Assembly (NCBI GenBank): GCA_035493955.1
Contig: DATJHI010000036.1
Span: 248,001-312,000 of the forward strand
From: NCED01 sp035493955
GTDB lineage: Bacteria > Pseudomonadota > Alphaproteobacteria > Caulobacterales > Caulobacteraceae
Length of the DNA stretch: 64,000 nt
Direction of reading: 5' to 3'
This document shows positions 1-8,071 of this stretch, piece by piece (positions within the stretch are counted from its first letter, which is position 1; the number at the start of each line of letters is the position of its first letter). Position numbers and translations under genes: made by a program. The notes beneath the pieces were generated by a model, which saw only the letters and a program-made list of their open reading frames with translations, did no database searches and was not told where the DNA came from.

Positions 1-196
1 CGCCCTCGATCCCGAGACCCGGGCGGTCAAGGCGGCCGAACTGGAGGCCGCCGCCGGCCGCAAGCCCATGATCGTCTCCGGGGTTTCCGGCGAGGGCGTG
101 TCGGCCCTGCTGCGGGCCGCGCTGAAGGAAGTGCGTCGCTCCCGCGGGGAAAGCGACGAGGACGACGCGCCTTCGCAGGCGGAGTGGCGCCCATGA
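1..196 (+). CDS. obgE: GTPase Obg/CgtA, C-terminal end (partial)
   Basis: Only the last 64 codons are present, open at the left edge, reading in frame 2 to a TGA at 194-196. The visible part contains the G5-like motif of small GTPases (MIVSGVSGEGV, with the S-x-x-S-G-E-G pattern) followed by a helix and a short acidic tail (SDEDDAP), as expected for the end of the Obg G domain and its variable C-terminus. Obg is a ribosome-associated GTPase involved in 50S maturation. The stop overlaps the proB ATG as ATGA, and obgE-proB adjacency is common in Alphaproteobacteria, which supports the name. The family call rests on a short fragment. Confidence 0.8.
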   Translation, partial: ALDPETRAVKAAELEAAAGRKPMIVSGVSGEGVSALLRAALKEVRRSRGESDEDDAPSQAEWRP

Positions 197-1341
197 CCGC
201 CGCATCAGGCCTGCTGACCAGGGCGCGGCGCGTGGTGGTCAAGGTCGGCTCGTCCCTGCTGGTCGACGGCCAGAGCGGCGCCGCCGACCGGGCCTGGCTG
301 GCCGCCCTGGCCCGCGACGCGGCGCGGTTGAAGGCGCGGACCTGCGAGGTGCTGATCGTCTCGTCCGGTTCCGTGGCCCTTGGGCGCCGGCGCCTGGGCC
401 TGGGCAGCCGCGCCCTGTCGCTGGAGGAGAAGCAGGCTGCCGCCGCCGCGGGACAGAGCCTGCTCATGCGCGCCTGGGAAGAGGCCTTCGAGCCCTATGG
501 CGCTGCCGTCGCCCAGGTCCTGGTCACCCGCGACGACACCGAGATCCGCCGCCGCTGGCTCAACGCCCGCGCCACCATGGAGACCCTCCTGGGGCTCGGC
601 GCCGTGCCGATCGTCAACGAGAACGACACCGTCGCCACCGAGGAGATCCGCTACGGGGACAACGACCGGCTGGCGGCGCGGGTGGCCCAGATGATCGGCG
701 CCGACCTGCTGATCCTGCTCTCCGACATCGACGGTCTCTACACGGCCGATCCCCGCCGCGACCGGGGGGCGGTCCACATCCCGCTGGTTTCCGACATCAC
801 CCCCGAGATCGAGGCCATGGGCGGCGGCCGCAACGAGGACGCCGGCATGGGCTCAGGGGGTATGGCCACCAAGCTCGCGGCCGCCCGCATCGCCCACGGA
901 GCGGGGTGCGCCACCCTGATCACCCTCGGCCGCCGCTCCGACTCGGCGGCGGGGCCGCTGGAGGCGGTGGAGCAGGGCGCGCGCGCCACGGTGTTCGAGC
1001 CCCACGCCACCCCGGCGGCGGCCTACAAGCAATGGATCGGCGGAACCTTGGCCCCCCAGGGCGTGCTCACCGTCGATGCGGGGGCGGCTGCGGCCCTGCG
1101 CGCCGGCAAGTCGCTGCTGCCGGCCGGGGTGCGCGGCGTCGACGGCGGCTTCGGCAAGGGCGATGCGGTGACGGTGGTGGACGAGGCGGGACGCGAGATC
1201 GCCCGCGGGCTGGCGGCCTACGGCGCGGACGAGGCCCGCGCCATCCAGGGCCGGCGTTCCGACGCCATCGAGAAAATCTTGGGCTACGCCGGCCGCCCGG
1301 TGCTGATCCATCGCAACGACCTGGTGCTGGTTGCAGGCTAA
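193..1341 (+). CDS. proB: Glutamate 5-kinase
   Basis: First step of proline synthesis: ATP-dependent phosphorylation of L-glutamate to glutamyl 5-phosphate, cytoplasmic. The protein is 382 aa. It has an N-terminal amino-acid kinase domain (VVKVGSSL near residues 14-21, VNENDTV near 141-147, SDIDGLYTADP from about 177) and a C-terminal PUA domain from about residue 283 (GGTLAPQG, then AGKSLLPAGV). I chose ATG 193, which overlaps the obgE stop as ATGA; an in-frame GTG at 184 would add three residues. The stop overlaps that of convergent rppH by four bases. The next enzyme, proA, is not adjacent here but about 49 kb away at 50401. Confidence 0.96.
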   Translation: MTAASGLLTRARRVVVKVGSSLLVDGQSGAADRAWLAALARDAARLKARTCEVLIVSSGSVALGRRRLGLGSRALSLEEKQAAAAAGQSLLMRAWEEAFEPYGAAVAQVLVTRDDTEIRRRWLNARATMETLLGLGAVPIVNENDTVATEEIRYGDNDRLAARVAQMIGADLLILLSDIDGLYTADPRRDRGAVHIPLVSDITPEIEAMGGGRNEDAGMGSGGMATKLAAARIAHGAGCATLITLGRRSDSAAGPLEAVEQGARATVFEPHATPAAAYKQWIGGTLAPQGVLTVDAGAAAALRAGKSLLPAGVRGVDGGFGKGDAVTVVDEAGREIARGLAAYGADEARAIQGRRSDAIEKILGYAGRPVLIHRNDLVLVAG

Positions 1342-1835
1342 GTCGGGGGTTTGGCCCCGCGTTCCACGGCGACGGGGGCGAAGGCCTGGATCACCTGCAG
1401 ATAGGCCTCGCGCTTGAACGGGACCACCAGGTCGGCGGTCTCGTGCAGGTCCGCCCAGCGCCAGTCCCCGAATTCGGCGGGCAGGTGGGCCCGCAGATCA
1501 ACCTCGGCGTCCTCGCCCTCGAACAGGAAGGCGAACCAGGCCTGCTTCTGGCCGCGGTAGCCGCGTCCTTTCTTCGAGCCTTGGAAATTCGCGGGGAAAT
1601 CGTAGGCGATCCACCCTTCGGTGCGGGCCAGAAGGGTGACCGAGACGATCCCCGTCTCCTCGTACAGTTCGCGTCGAGCGGCGGCCTCCAGGTCCTCGCC
1701 GGGATCGACCCCGCCTTGCGGGAACTGCCAGGTGTGCGGACCGTCGGTGTGGAGGCGCTTGCCGAGCCAGACCTTGCCGGCGCGGTTGAACACCACGATG
1801 CCGACGTTCTCGCGATAGGCGTCCAGCTCGATCAC
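1338..1835 (-). CDS. rppH: RNA pyrophosphohydrolase (Nudix)
   Basis: 165 aa Nudix hydrolase. In this family RppH removes pyrophosphate from the 5' triphosphate end of mRNA, triggering RNase E decay. The Nudix box lies at about residues 41-63 (GGVDPGEDLEAAARRELYEE followed by TGI), and the flanking VWLGKR and WQFPQGG segments are typical of RppH rather than of generic Nudix proteins. The start is GTG at 1835 and overlaps the TGA of the upstream deacetylase gene as GTGA, so the two are probably translationally coupled. The stop overlaps that of convergent proB. Confidence 0.93.
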   Translation of the reverse strand: MIELDAYRENVGIVVFNRAGKVWLGKRLHTDGPHTWQFPQGGVDPGEDLEAAARRELYEETGIVSVTLLARTEGWIAYDFPANFQGSKKGRGYRGQKQAWFAFLFEGEDAEVDLRAHLPAEFGDWRWADLHETADLVVPFKREAYLQVIQAFAPVAVERGAKPPT

Positions 1836-3049
1836 TTGCGGGCGAGGGCCGACGCGGGCGCCAATTGATAGCCGCGACCGGCCAGGCCTTGGGCCCAGCG
1901 GACCACGGAGTCCACGGTCAGGGGATAGGCGAAGCCCGCTCCCAGGGCCTGGCCGTGTTGCAGGGCGGCGGCTTCGAGGGACAGGAGCCGGCGATCGACC
2001 GCCTCGCCGGACAGTTGCTCGTCGACCACCGTGTCGGCCGAGGCGCGCAGCAGGCCGGCGGCGGGACGCTTGGGCACGGCGCCGTCATCGATGAAGCCTA
2101 GGCCCCGCGCCTTCAGGGCGCCGGTGAAGGCGGCGAGGCCCGCGTCGGCGGTGAGGAAACGTCCGCCCAGGTAGTTGGTGACGGCGAAATAGCCGGTGGC
2201 CCGCGACAGCAGCCATTCCAGCCGCTTGGTGGTCTCCTCGGGCCGGGCCGAGGCCATCAGGGTGTAGGGGCCGGGGTCGTTGTTCGGGTAGTCCAGCGGC
2301 TCCATCGGGATCTCGAGCATCACCTCGTGGCCGTCGGCCCGGGCTAGGTCGATCCAGCCCTGCAGGCCCTCGGCATAGGGCACGAAGGACAAGGTCACCT
2401 CGGGGGGCAGGCGTTCGATGGCGGCGCGGGTCGCCGCGGCGTTGAGGCCGAGGCCGCCGACCACCAGGGCGATCCGGGGCTTGCCGGAGTCCTTGAACGG
2501 TCGGGCGTAGGCCTGGAACGGAGTCCGGCCGTCCTTGCCGATCACCGGCAGCAATCCGCCCGGACCGGGGGCGGTCAGGCCGGCGGCGGGGGCGGCGGAA
2601 AGGGGCGGGCCGACCACACGGGGGGCCGCCCCGGCGCGTCCGCCCTGGCCGGAGCCCATGGTCGCGCCCTGAGGCAGGGTGATCACCGCTTCGCCGCTGA
2701 CCGGGCCGGACGGCGTCTGGGCGCCAGGCATCAGCACATCCTGGCCAGGGGGCAGGGAATCGAGGGTGACGCCGCCGGGGCCGAACACCCCGGGCGGCGA
2801 ACCGGCCGGACCGCGCATGGGGCCGGCGGGGGGCAGTTTGGCGAAGGATTGCAGGGCGATCCGCACCGAAGGCGCCCCGGCGCGGGGATCGCCCGCGACC
2901 AGGATCAGGGCCGCCGCGGAGACCAGGAACAGCAGCGCCGCGCCTCCGGCCCCGACATAGGGGTTGGAGAGGGCCGTCATCCAGCCGTTCGCGCCCGTGG
3001 AGGGGCTGCGGGGCGGGGCGGGGACCGTCGTGGGGCGCTTGGCGAACAT
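1832..3049 (-). CDS. Divergent polysaccharide deacetylase family protein
   Basis: 405 aa. A basic, Pro-rich N-terminus is followed by one transmembrane segment (about residues 32-52), a long Gly/Pro/Ala-rich linker to about residue 185, then a C-terminal domain starting at KPRIALVVGGLG (about 190). That domain carries SFVPYAEGL and HEVMLEIPMEP, the hallmark of the divergent polysaccharide deacetylase family (DUF610). It is probably a membrane-anchored periplasmic envelope protein; the substrate is unknown. ATG 3049 was chosen because it begins the basic pre-membrane segment; the open frame continues upstream but reads into the thiE promoter region. In many Alphaproteobacteria this gene follows envC and ctpA; here those genes lie at 53396-56082. 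Confidence 0.88.
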   Translation of the reverse strand: MFAKRPTTVPAPPRSPSTGANGWMTALSNPYVGAGGAALLFLVSAAALILVAGDPRAGAPSVRIALQSFAKLPPAGPMRGPAGSPPGVFGPGGVTLDSLPPGQDVLMPGAQTPSGPVSGEAVITLPQGATMGSGQGGRAGAAPRVVGPPLSAAPAAGLTAPGPGGLLPVIGKDGRTPFQAYARPFKDSGKPRIALVVGGLGLNAAATRAAIERLPPEVTLSFVPYAEGLQGWIDLARADGHEVMLEIPMEPLDYPNNDPGPYTLMASARPEETTKRLEWLLSRATGYFAVTNYLGGRFLTADAGLAAFTGALKARGLGFIDDGAVPKRPAAGLLRASADTVVDEQLSGEAVDRRLLSLEAAALQHGQALGAGFAYPLTVDSVVRWAQGLAGRGYQLAPASALARK

Positions 3050-3160
3050 GGGCGGCGGGAACAAATCACTTGGAGACGGCGGGCGATCAGGACCTTGCTC
3101 GAACGTGGTTAACAAAGCGGTAGCATTGACCTTGTCGCCCGCCCGCGCCAAGGCGGACGG

Positions 3161-3820
3161 ATGAGCCACGACTCCTGCCGCCTCTATCTGATCACCCAAC
3201 CCCGCCTGGAGGATCCGGCCGCCTTCGCCAAGGTGCTGGAACAGGCCCTCCTTGGGGGCGACGTGGCGGCGCTGCAGATCCGCCTGAAGGACGTGGACGA
3301 CGCTGCGGTCAGAGCGGCGGTGCGGGCGCTGACCCCGATCGCCCATGCCCACGACGTGGCGGTGATCCTGAACGACCGGCCGGACTTGGCCGCGGCCCTG
3401 GGGTGCGACGGCGTCCACGTGGGGCAGGAGGACGCGTCCTTCAGCGAAGCGCGGCGGTTGATGGGCAAGGACCGGATCGTCGGCGTCACCTGTCACGACA
3501 GCCGCCACCTGGCCATGGAGGCGGCCGAGGCGGGGGCCGACTATGTCGCCTTCGGCGCCTTCTTCGAGACCGCGACCAAGACGCCCAAGTTCAGCGCCGA
3601 CCCCGAGATCCTGTCGATCTGGCAGGAGACCATGGCCACGCCCTGCGTCGCCATCGGCGGGATCACCGTGGAGACGGCGCGGGGGCTGACGGCGGCCGGC
3701 GCCGACTTCCTGGCCGTATCGGCCGGAGTCTGGAATCATCCGGAAGGCCCGGCCGCCGCGGTCGCGGCCTTCAACGCCGAGATCGCCCTGGGCATGGCGG
3801 ACCGGCCGCGCCCTGAGTGA
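3161..3820 (+). CDS. thiE: Thiamine phosphate synthase
   Basis: 219 aa TIM-barrel enzyme of the TenI/ThiE family, which joins HMP-pyrophosphate and thiazole phosphate to make thiamine phosphate. Motifs seen are LYLITQP at the start, ALQIRLKD (about 37-44), ILNDRPDLA and GCDGVHVGQED (about 75-97), GVTCHDS (about 108) and AIGGITVE followed by AVSAG near the end. It is divergent from the deacetylase gene, with about 110 bp between the two starts, so both promoters should lie there. No THI-box riboswitch is obvious in that gap. A TenI-type regulator or isomerase is less likely given the intact substrate motifs. Confidence 0.9.
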   Translation: MSHDSCRLYLITQPRLEDPAAFAKVLEQALLGGDVAALQIRLKDVDDAAVRAAVRALTPIAHAHDVAVILNDRPDLAAALGCDGVHVGQEDASFSEARRLMGKDRIVGVTCHDSRHLAMEAAEAGADYVAFGAFFETATKTPKFSADPEILSIWQETMATPCVAIGGITVETARGLTAAGADFLAVSAGVWNHPEGPAAAVAAFNAEIALGMADRPRPE

Positions 3821-3903
3821 TCCAGGCCGGCCGCCCCCGGTTTTTCGGCCGTACGAACCGCAAAATACAGGCCGGTTCCTTGTTGGGGCATTGCCTGAAC
3901 ACC

Positions 3904-3936
3904 GAACCGGTTTCCACTTCGGCCCGAAATGCTCTA
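3904..3936. repeat. Dispersed alphaproteobacterial intergenic repeat
   Basis: The stretch beginning GAACCGGTTTCCACTT and ending AATGCTCTA matches, from memory, a short element found many times between genes in Caulobacter, Bradyrhizobium and relatives (core CGAAGTGGAAACCGGTT on the other strand). It occupies the thiE-efp gap about 40 bp before the efp start. It was recognised by eye; copy number in this genome cannot be judged from the window. Confidence 0.5.
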
Positions 3937-3977
3937 AGGGTCCGCGCCCTTCCGGCCCCTCTCAGCCCCACGGCTCA

Positions 3978-4547
3978 ATGTCCAAGATCAGCTGCAACGC
4001 CATCAAGCCCGGCGTCGTCATCACCCACGACGGCGGCCTGTGGGCCTGCGTCAAGGCCGTGCATGTGAAGCCCGGCAAGGGCGGCGCCTTCGCCCAGGTC
4101 GAGCTGAAGAACCTGATCGACGGACGCAAGCTGAACGAGCGGTTCCGTTCCTCCGACACGGTGGAGGAGGTCGAGCTGGAGCGCCGCGATTTCCAGTTCC
4201 TGTACGAACAGGACGAGGCCCTGGTGTTCATGAACCAGGAGACCTACGAGCAGATCGAGCTGCAGAAGGACTGGGTCGGCGACGACCAGGCCCGCTTTCT
4301 TCAGGACGGGATGGTGGTGAAGGTCGAGCTGCACGACGAGCGCCCCATCGGCATCCGCCTGCCGGAAAACGTCGTGCTCGAGGTCGCCGAGACCGAGCCG
4401 ACCATGAAGGGCCAGACGGCCGCCTCCTCCTACAAGCCCGCCACCGCCTCCAACGGAATGAGGATCATGATCCCGCCGTTCATGGGAACGGGCGAACGCA
4501 TCCTGGTCTCCACCGAGACCGGCGAATATCTCCGCCGCGCGGACTGA
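3978..4547 (+). CDS. efp: Elongation factor P
   Basis: 189 aa translation factor that relieves ribosome stalling at polyproline stretches. All three beta-barrel domains are present. The N-terminal KOW-like domain has the loop KPGKGGAF with Lys34 at the tip, the position that EpmA beta-lysylates in bacteria carrying that pathway. The C-terminal OB domain ends with the usual IMIPPFMGTGERILVSTETGEY. I chose ATG 3978 (MSKISCNAIKPG) because it matches the family start; an upstream in-frame ATG would add 29 residues encoded by the intergenic repeat. It is followed five bases later by a SuhB-like gene. infB, in the same window, encodes a very Pro-rich protein that would be a client. Confidence 0.96.
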   Translation: MSKISCNAIKPGVVITHDGGLWACVKAVHVKPGKGGAFAQVELKNLIDGRKLNERFRSSDTVEEVELERRDFQFLYEQDEALVFMNQETYEQIELQKDWVGDDQARFLQDGMVVKVELHDERPIGIRLPENVVLEVAETEPTMKGQTAASSYKPATASNGMRIMIPPFMGTGERILVSTETGEYLRRAD

Positions 4548-4552
4548 TCACC

Positions 4553-5347
4553 ATGAGCACCCCCTCCGCCCTGTTGCAGGTGATGATCGGCGCGGCCCGC
4601 AAGGCCGGCCGCAAGCTGGCGCGCGATTTCGGCGAAGTCTCCGAACTGCAGGTGTCCAAGAAGGGCCCCGCCGATTTCGTCTCCGCCGCGGACACCAAGG
4701 CCGAACAGGTCCTGGTCGAGGAGCTGACCAAGGCGCGGCCCGGCTACGGCTTCCTGGCCGAGGAGCGCGGCGTGGTCGAGGGCACCGACAAGACCCACGT
4801 CTGGATCATCGACCCCCTCGACGGCACCACCAACTTCCTGCACGGCATCCCCCACTTCGCGATCAACGTCGCCCTGGAGCGCGAAGGGGTGGTGGTGGCG
4901 GGAGTGACCTTCAACCCGGCCTCGAACGAGCTGTTCTGGACCGAGAAGGGCAAGGGCTGCTTCCTCAACGACAAGCGGCTGCGGGTGGCGGCGCGGCGGA
5001 CCTTGATCGAGTCGGTTCTGGCCACCGGCATCCCCTTCGCCGGGCGCCCCGGCCACGGCCAGTTCCTCAAGGAGTTGCACCAGGTCAGCCAGAGGGTCGC
5101 GGGCGTGCGCCGGTTCGGGTCGGCGGCCCTGGACCTGGCCTATGTCGCGGCCGGCCGCTTCGATGGATACTGGGAGCGCGACCTGCAGCCCTGGGACATC
5201 GCCGCGGGCAGCCTCATGGTGCTGGAGGCGGGCGGGATCGTCGCCAACGCCGACGGCGGACCCTTCGTGGCCGCGGAAGGTTCTGTGTGCGCGGCCAATT
5301 CGGAACTGCAGCCGCTGATCCTGGAGCGGCTCAAGGCGGCCTCCTAG
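4553..5347 (+). CDS. suhB: Inositol monophosphatase family protein (SuhB-like)
   Basis: 264 aa Mg2+-dependent phosphatase of the IMPase fold. Metal-binding motifs are AEE (about 69-71), IIDPLDGTTN (85-94) and the distal WDIAAGSLMVLEAGG (from about 214), all intact. Members act on myo-inositol 1-phosphate or related sugar phosphates, and SuhB also has a role in ribosome maturation in E. coli. It starts five bases after the efp stop and so probably shares its transcript. The exact substrate cannot be told from sequence; CysQ and histidinol-phosphatase relatives are less likely because length and motifs fit SuhB. Confidence 0.9.
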   Translation: MSTPSALLQVMIGAARKAGRKLARDFGEVSELQVSKKGPADFVSAADTKAEQVLVEELTKARPGYGFLAEERGVVEGTDKTHVWIIDPLDGTTNFLHGIPHFAINVALEREGVVVAGVTFNPASNELFWTEKGKGCFLNDKRLRVAARRTLIESVLATGIPFAGRPGHGQFLKELHQVSQRVAGVRRFGSAALDLAYVAAGRFDGYWERDLQPWDIAAGSLMVLEAGGIVANADGGPFVAAEGSVCAANSELQPLILERLKAAS

Positions 5348-5448
5348 TCTCAGGGTCCATGGATTCCGGCGCTCCGCGTTTAAGCTTTGCGGCAATTCGG
5401 CGCCGGTCCTATGCTGCCAGCGAGGTAAACCATCGCAGGTAGAAGCCC

Positions 5449-5922
5449 ATGAAATCGCCGCTTGCGTCCGACTCTTCCCGACCGTTGGCCGACTATGCTC
5501 CCTTGGCCTTGCGCCTGTTGCTGGGCGCGCTGTTCATCGCCCACCTCTATCTGAAGTTCGCCATCATCCCCGGCGGCATCCATACCTGGTGGGCCGGGTT
5601 GATCAGAAACGGCTATCCACCCTACGTCCCCTACTATGTCCTGTCGGCCGAGTTCGCCGCCGCACTCCTGCTGATTCCAGGGGTGTTCTCCCGCTACGTC
5701 GCGCTCTACGCCATGCCGATGATGGCCGGCGCGGCCCAGTATTGGCTGGTTCGGAAGGGCTTCTACTTCACCGGAGCCGGGGCCGAGCTGCCGCTGGTCT
5801 GGCTGGCCCTGCTCGGCCTGCAGGTGATGCTGGGCGACGGCGTCTATGCGCTCGCGCCCTCGCCGGATCTTCGGAAATTGCTCGGCGGCAAGGCGTCGGT
5901 TCAGGCAAGCCCGGCGGGCTGA
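5449..5922 (+). CDS. DoxX family membrane protein
   Basis: 157 aa, about four predicted transmembrane helices (around residues 18-38, 64-82, 84-102 and 114-134), with the LRLLLGALFIAHLYLKF opening typical of DoxX/SURF4-type proteins. Inner-membrane location is inferred. The family is linked to redox and thiosulfate metabolism in a few cases, but function here is unknown. ATG 5449 is preceded by the GGTAGAAGCC stretch, a modest ribosome binding site. It stands alone between suhB and rpmE. Confidence 0.75.
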   Translation: MKSPLASDSSRPLADYAPLALRLLLGALFIAHLYLKFAIIPGGIHTWWAGLIRNGYPPYVPYYVLSAEFAAALLLIPGVFSRYVALYAMPMMAGAAQYWLVRKGFYFTGAGAELPLVWLALLGLQVMLGDGVYALAPSPDLRKLLGGKASVQASPAG

Positions 5923-6012
5923 CGCGAGCGGGCCCGCGCCGGGGCGAGGGTATCGCACGCCTTCGCCCCTTGCGGGGAGGCCCCGGTCTCGTGTAAACGC
6001 TCCGGCCTCACG

Positions 6013-6036
6013 AGCCCGCCGTCGGCGGGCTTTCGA
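6013..6036 (+). terminator. Candidate terminator hairpin after the DoxX gene
   Basis: An 8-bp perfect stem (AGCCCGCC at 6013-6020 and GGCGGGCT at 6024-6031) with a 3-nt loop, followed by TTTCG. The T-run is short, so termination may be weak. It lies 54 bp before rpmE. Confidence 0.5.
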
Positions 6037-6089
6037 CATTTGCGCGCATCCGTTCGGACGCGCCCGCCACAAGCCGGTTGGACCGCCCG

Positions 6090-6314
6090 ATGAAACAAGA
6101 TTTGCACCCGGACTACCACTTCATCACCGTGGTGATGACCGACGGCACCACCTACAAGACGCGCTCGACCTACGGCAAGGAAGGCGCGACGCTGAACCTC
6201 GACATCGATCCGAAGACCCATCCGGCCTGGACCGGCGGCAACCAGCAATTGCTGGACCGGGGCGGCCGGGTGTCGCGCTTCAACAACAAGTTCGCCGGCT
6301 TCGTCAAAAAGTAG
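6090..6314 (+). CDS. rpmE: 50S ribosomal protein L31
   Basis: 74 aa bL31, beginning MKQDLHPDYHFITV, the usual family start, with TYGKEGATLNLDIDPKTHPAWTGG and RFNNKFAGF towards the end. It contains no cysteine, so it is the zinc-free (C-) version of L31. The in-frame TTG at 6078 was passed over because ATG 6090 matches the conserved N-terminus. A strong hairpin follows (6353-6382). Confidence 0.95.
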   Translation: MKQDLHPDYHFITVVMTDGTTYKTRSTYGKEGATLNLDIDPKTHPAWTGGNQQLLDRGGRVSRFNNKFAGFVKK

Positions 6315-6352
6315 GCGCGCCCCGCCTTCGGCGCCGCCGCCGATCAGACAAG

Positions 6353-6382
6353 AAAGGCCGGCTCCTCGCGGAGCCGGCCTTT
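6353..6382. terminator. Strong bidirectional terminator between rpmE and gcrA
   Basis: A 13-bp perfect stem (AAAGGCCGGCTCC at 6353-6365, GGAGCCGGCCTTT at 6370-6382) around a TCGC tetraloop, then TTGCTTTT. Runs of A on one side and T on the other mean it can stop rpmE transcripts on the plus strand and gcrA transcripts on the minus strand. Confidence 0.85.
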
Positions 6383-6406
6383 TGCTTTTGGGCGCGGCGC
6401 AGGGCG

Positions 6407-6940
6407 TCAGATGTAGCGGCGCAGGGACCGGGTCAGGTCGGCGACGTCGCTGCGCTTGCCGCCCTTCTTGACCTGGGGCTGGTAGGCCACCCGGGCGTGC
6501 TCGTGGCAGTAGGGGCCGTCGTCGCCGCCGGTGCGGCGGCCGCAGAAGGTGAAGCCGTCCGCGGCCGGATCGCCGATCGGCCATTTGCACATGTGGGCGC
6601 CCAGGGTCAGCACCGTGGCCGAGCCGGGCTCCTCGCGCACCGTCGGCAGGGGCGTCACCGGCGCGTGGGCGTGGGCGTGGAGGGTCGGCTCCACCCGGCG
6701 GGGGGTGTGTGGCGCGGCCATCGCCGGCCGCGGCGCGCGCGGCGCCTTGAACACCGGCCTCGCCGGCGCGGCCGGTGTGGCGCGGCCCGACAGGCCGAGC
6801 CGGTGCACCTTGCCGATCACCGCATTGCGGGTGACCCCGCCAAGCTGCTTGGCGATCTGGCTGGCGCTGAGACCCTCCAGCCAGAGTTTCTTGAGAGAAG
6901 CGACCCGTTCGTCGGTCCAACCACCCACCGTAGCGCTCAT
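6407..6940 (-). CDS. gcrA: GcrA cell cycle regulator
   Basis: 177 aa. The N-terminal helix-turn-helix (WTDERVASLKKLWLEGLSASQIAKQLG, split at about residues 8-34, then VTRNAVIGKVHRLGL) is the GcrA signature. A variable His/Pro/Ala-rich linker follows (about 55-110), then the C-terminal domain with CKWPIGDP, FCGRR and YCHEHARVAY (three Cys). In Caulobacter, GcrA binds RNA polymerase sigma70 and CcrM-methylated GANTC sites to activate S-phase genes. This gene is a strong pointer to Alphaproteobacteria with CcrM-type methylation. It is divergent from the ABC permease gene with about 245 bp between them. Confidence 0.95.
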   Translation of the reverse strand: MSATVGGWTDERVASLKKLWLEGLSASQIAKQLGGVTRNAVIGKVHRLGLSGRATPAAPARPVFKAPRAPRPAMAAPHTPRRVEPTLHAHAHAPVTPLPTVREEPGSATVLTLGAHMCKWPIGDPAADGFTFCGRRTGGDDGPYCHEHARVAYQPQVKKGGKRSDVADLTRSLRRYI

Positions 6941-7078
6941 CTTCAGCCTCCGTATCGACCTGGGAGACCCGGCGTTCCGCCGGCGCCTACATCTTGTGCC
7001 AACGAGGCGTAAGAGGCCCCGTCCGTCTCAAGATTTAGTGGCTAAAGTCGCACCGACCGCAATGGGTGGCGTCCGATC

Positions 7079-7105
7079 TGTCCACAGAGAACTAGATGTT
7101 GAATC
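7079..7105. promoter_or_regulatory. Candidate DnaA box and CcrM (GANTC) site upstream of gcrA
   Basis: CTGTCCACA at 7079-7087 matches the DnaA box TTATCCACA at seven of nine positions. GAATC at 7101-7105 is a CcrM methylation motif. Both sit 140-165 bp upstream of the gcrA start in the gap shared with the ABC permease gene. DnaA and methylation inputs at gcrA are known in Caulobacter; that these particular sites work is inference. Confidence 0.3.
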
Positions 7106-7184
7106 GCTTTGTCGCAGGCGCCGCTCCCGCCAGGACGGGTTTGCGGCCTTGCCGCGACGCCGTGGGAGGGGCATCTGAGGGGAC

Positions 7185-8015
7185 ATGAACATGCAGAGCG
7201 CGATCGAATCCCGCGCGGGCGCGCCGGCCTTGGGGCCGAGGGTGACGAACGGGGTGAACTGGGTGGGGTTGCAGACCCTTTATATGAAGGAGGTCCGCCG
7301 GTTCTCGAAGGTGTGGGCCCAGACCCTGGCGGGCCCGGTCGTGACCACCCTGCTCTATATGATGATTTTCGCCGTCGCCCTGAACGGCGCCCGGCCGGGA
7401 CTGGCCGGGGTGTCGATGGCCGCGTTCGTGGGCCCCGGCCTGATCATGATGAGCATCCTGAACAACGCCTTCCAGAACTCGTCCTCGTCGCTGTTCCAGT
7501 CCAAGATCAACAACACTGCCTCCGATTTCCTCACCCCGCCCCTGTCGCCGCTCGAGCTGACCATCGGTTTTTCGGCCGGGGCGATGACCCGGGGGCTTCT
7601 GGTCGGGCTGATCACCGCCGCGGCCGTATGGCCCTTCTCCCGCTTCGGCCTCGTCCACCTGTGGGCGGTGGTCTATTTCGCCTTCGTCGCCTCGGTGGTG
7701 ATGTCGACGATGGGGGTGCTGGCGGCCCTGTGGTCCGAGAAGTTCGACCAGCTGTCGGCGGTGACCAGCTTCGTGGTCACGCCCATGACCTTCCTGTCCG
7801 GCGCCTTCTATCTTGTCGATCGGCTGCCGGAGCCGTTCCGCACCGCCTCGCGGTTCAATCCGTTCTTCTATCTAATCGACGGTTTCCGCTACGGATTCAT
7901 CGGCAAGGCTGAGGGGTCGGTGGCCGTGGGCGCCGCCGCGTCGGCGGTGGCGGCGCTGCTGCTGGTGCTGGCGGTCTGGCGCATGTTCACCACCGGCTGG
8001 CGGCTGAAGAGCTGA
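7185..8015 (+). CDS. ABC-2 type transporter permease (no adjacent ATPase gene)
   Basis: 276 aa with about six transmembrane helices and the ABC-2 membrane domain (YMKEVRRFSKVWAQTLAGP near the start; FLSGAFYLVDRLPEP and FNPFFYLIDGFRYGF near the C-terminus). It resembles the YadH group of export permeases. Such permeases work with an ATP-binding subunit usually encoded next to them; none is present here, so the partner must be elsewhere. Start ATG 7185, or ATG 7191 two codons later; both follow GAGGGG. Substrate unknown. Confidence 0.85.
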   Translation: MNMQSAIESRAGAPALGPRVTNGVNWVGLQTLYMKEVRRFSKVWAQTLAGPVVTTLLYMMIFAVALNGARPGLAGVSMAAFVGPGLIMMSILNNAFQNSSSSLFQSKINNTASDFLTPPLSPLELTIGFSAGAMTRGLLVGLITAAAVWPFSRFGLVHLWAVVYFAFVASVVMSTMGVLAALWSEKFDQLSAVTSFVVTPMTFLSGAFYLVDRLPEPFRTASRFNPFFYLIDGFRYGFIGKAEGSVAVGAAASAVAALLLVLAVWRMFTTGWRLKS

Positions 8016-8071
8016 GCGCGGCGAGGCTGCATTGACATCGGGGGGCGCGGGGATCAAAAACCCGCTCCCTT

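Noticed and set aside
3050..3160. THI-box riboswitch before thiE
   Set aside because: The gap of about 110 bp lacks the conserved CTGAGA and ACCTGATC-like segments of the TPP aptamer.
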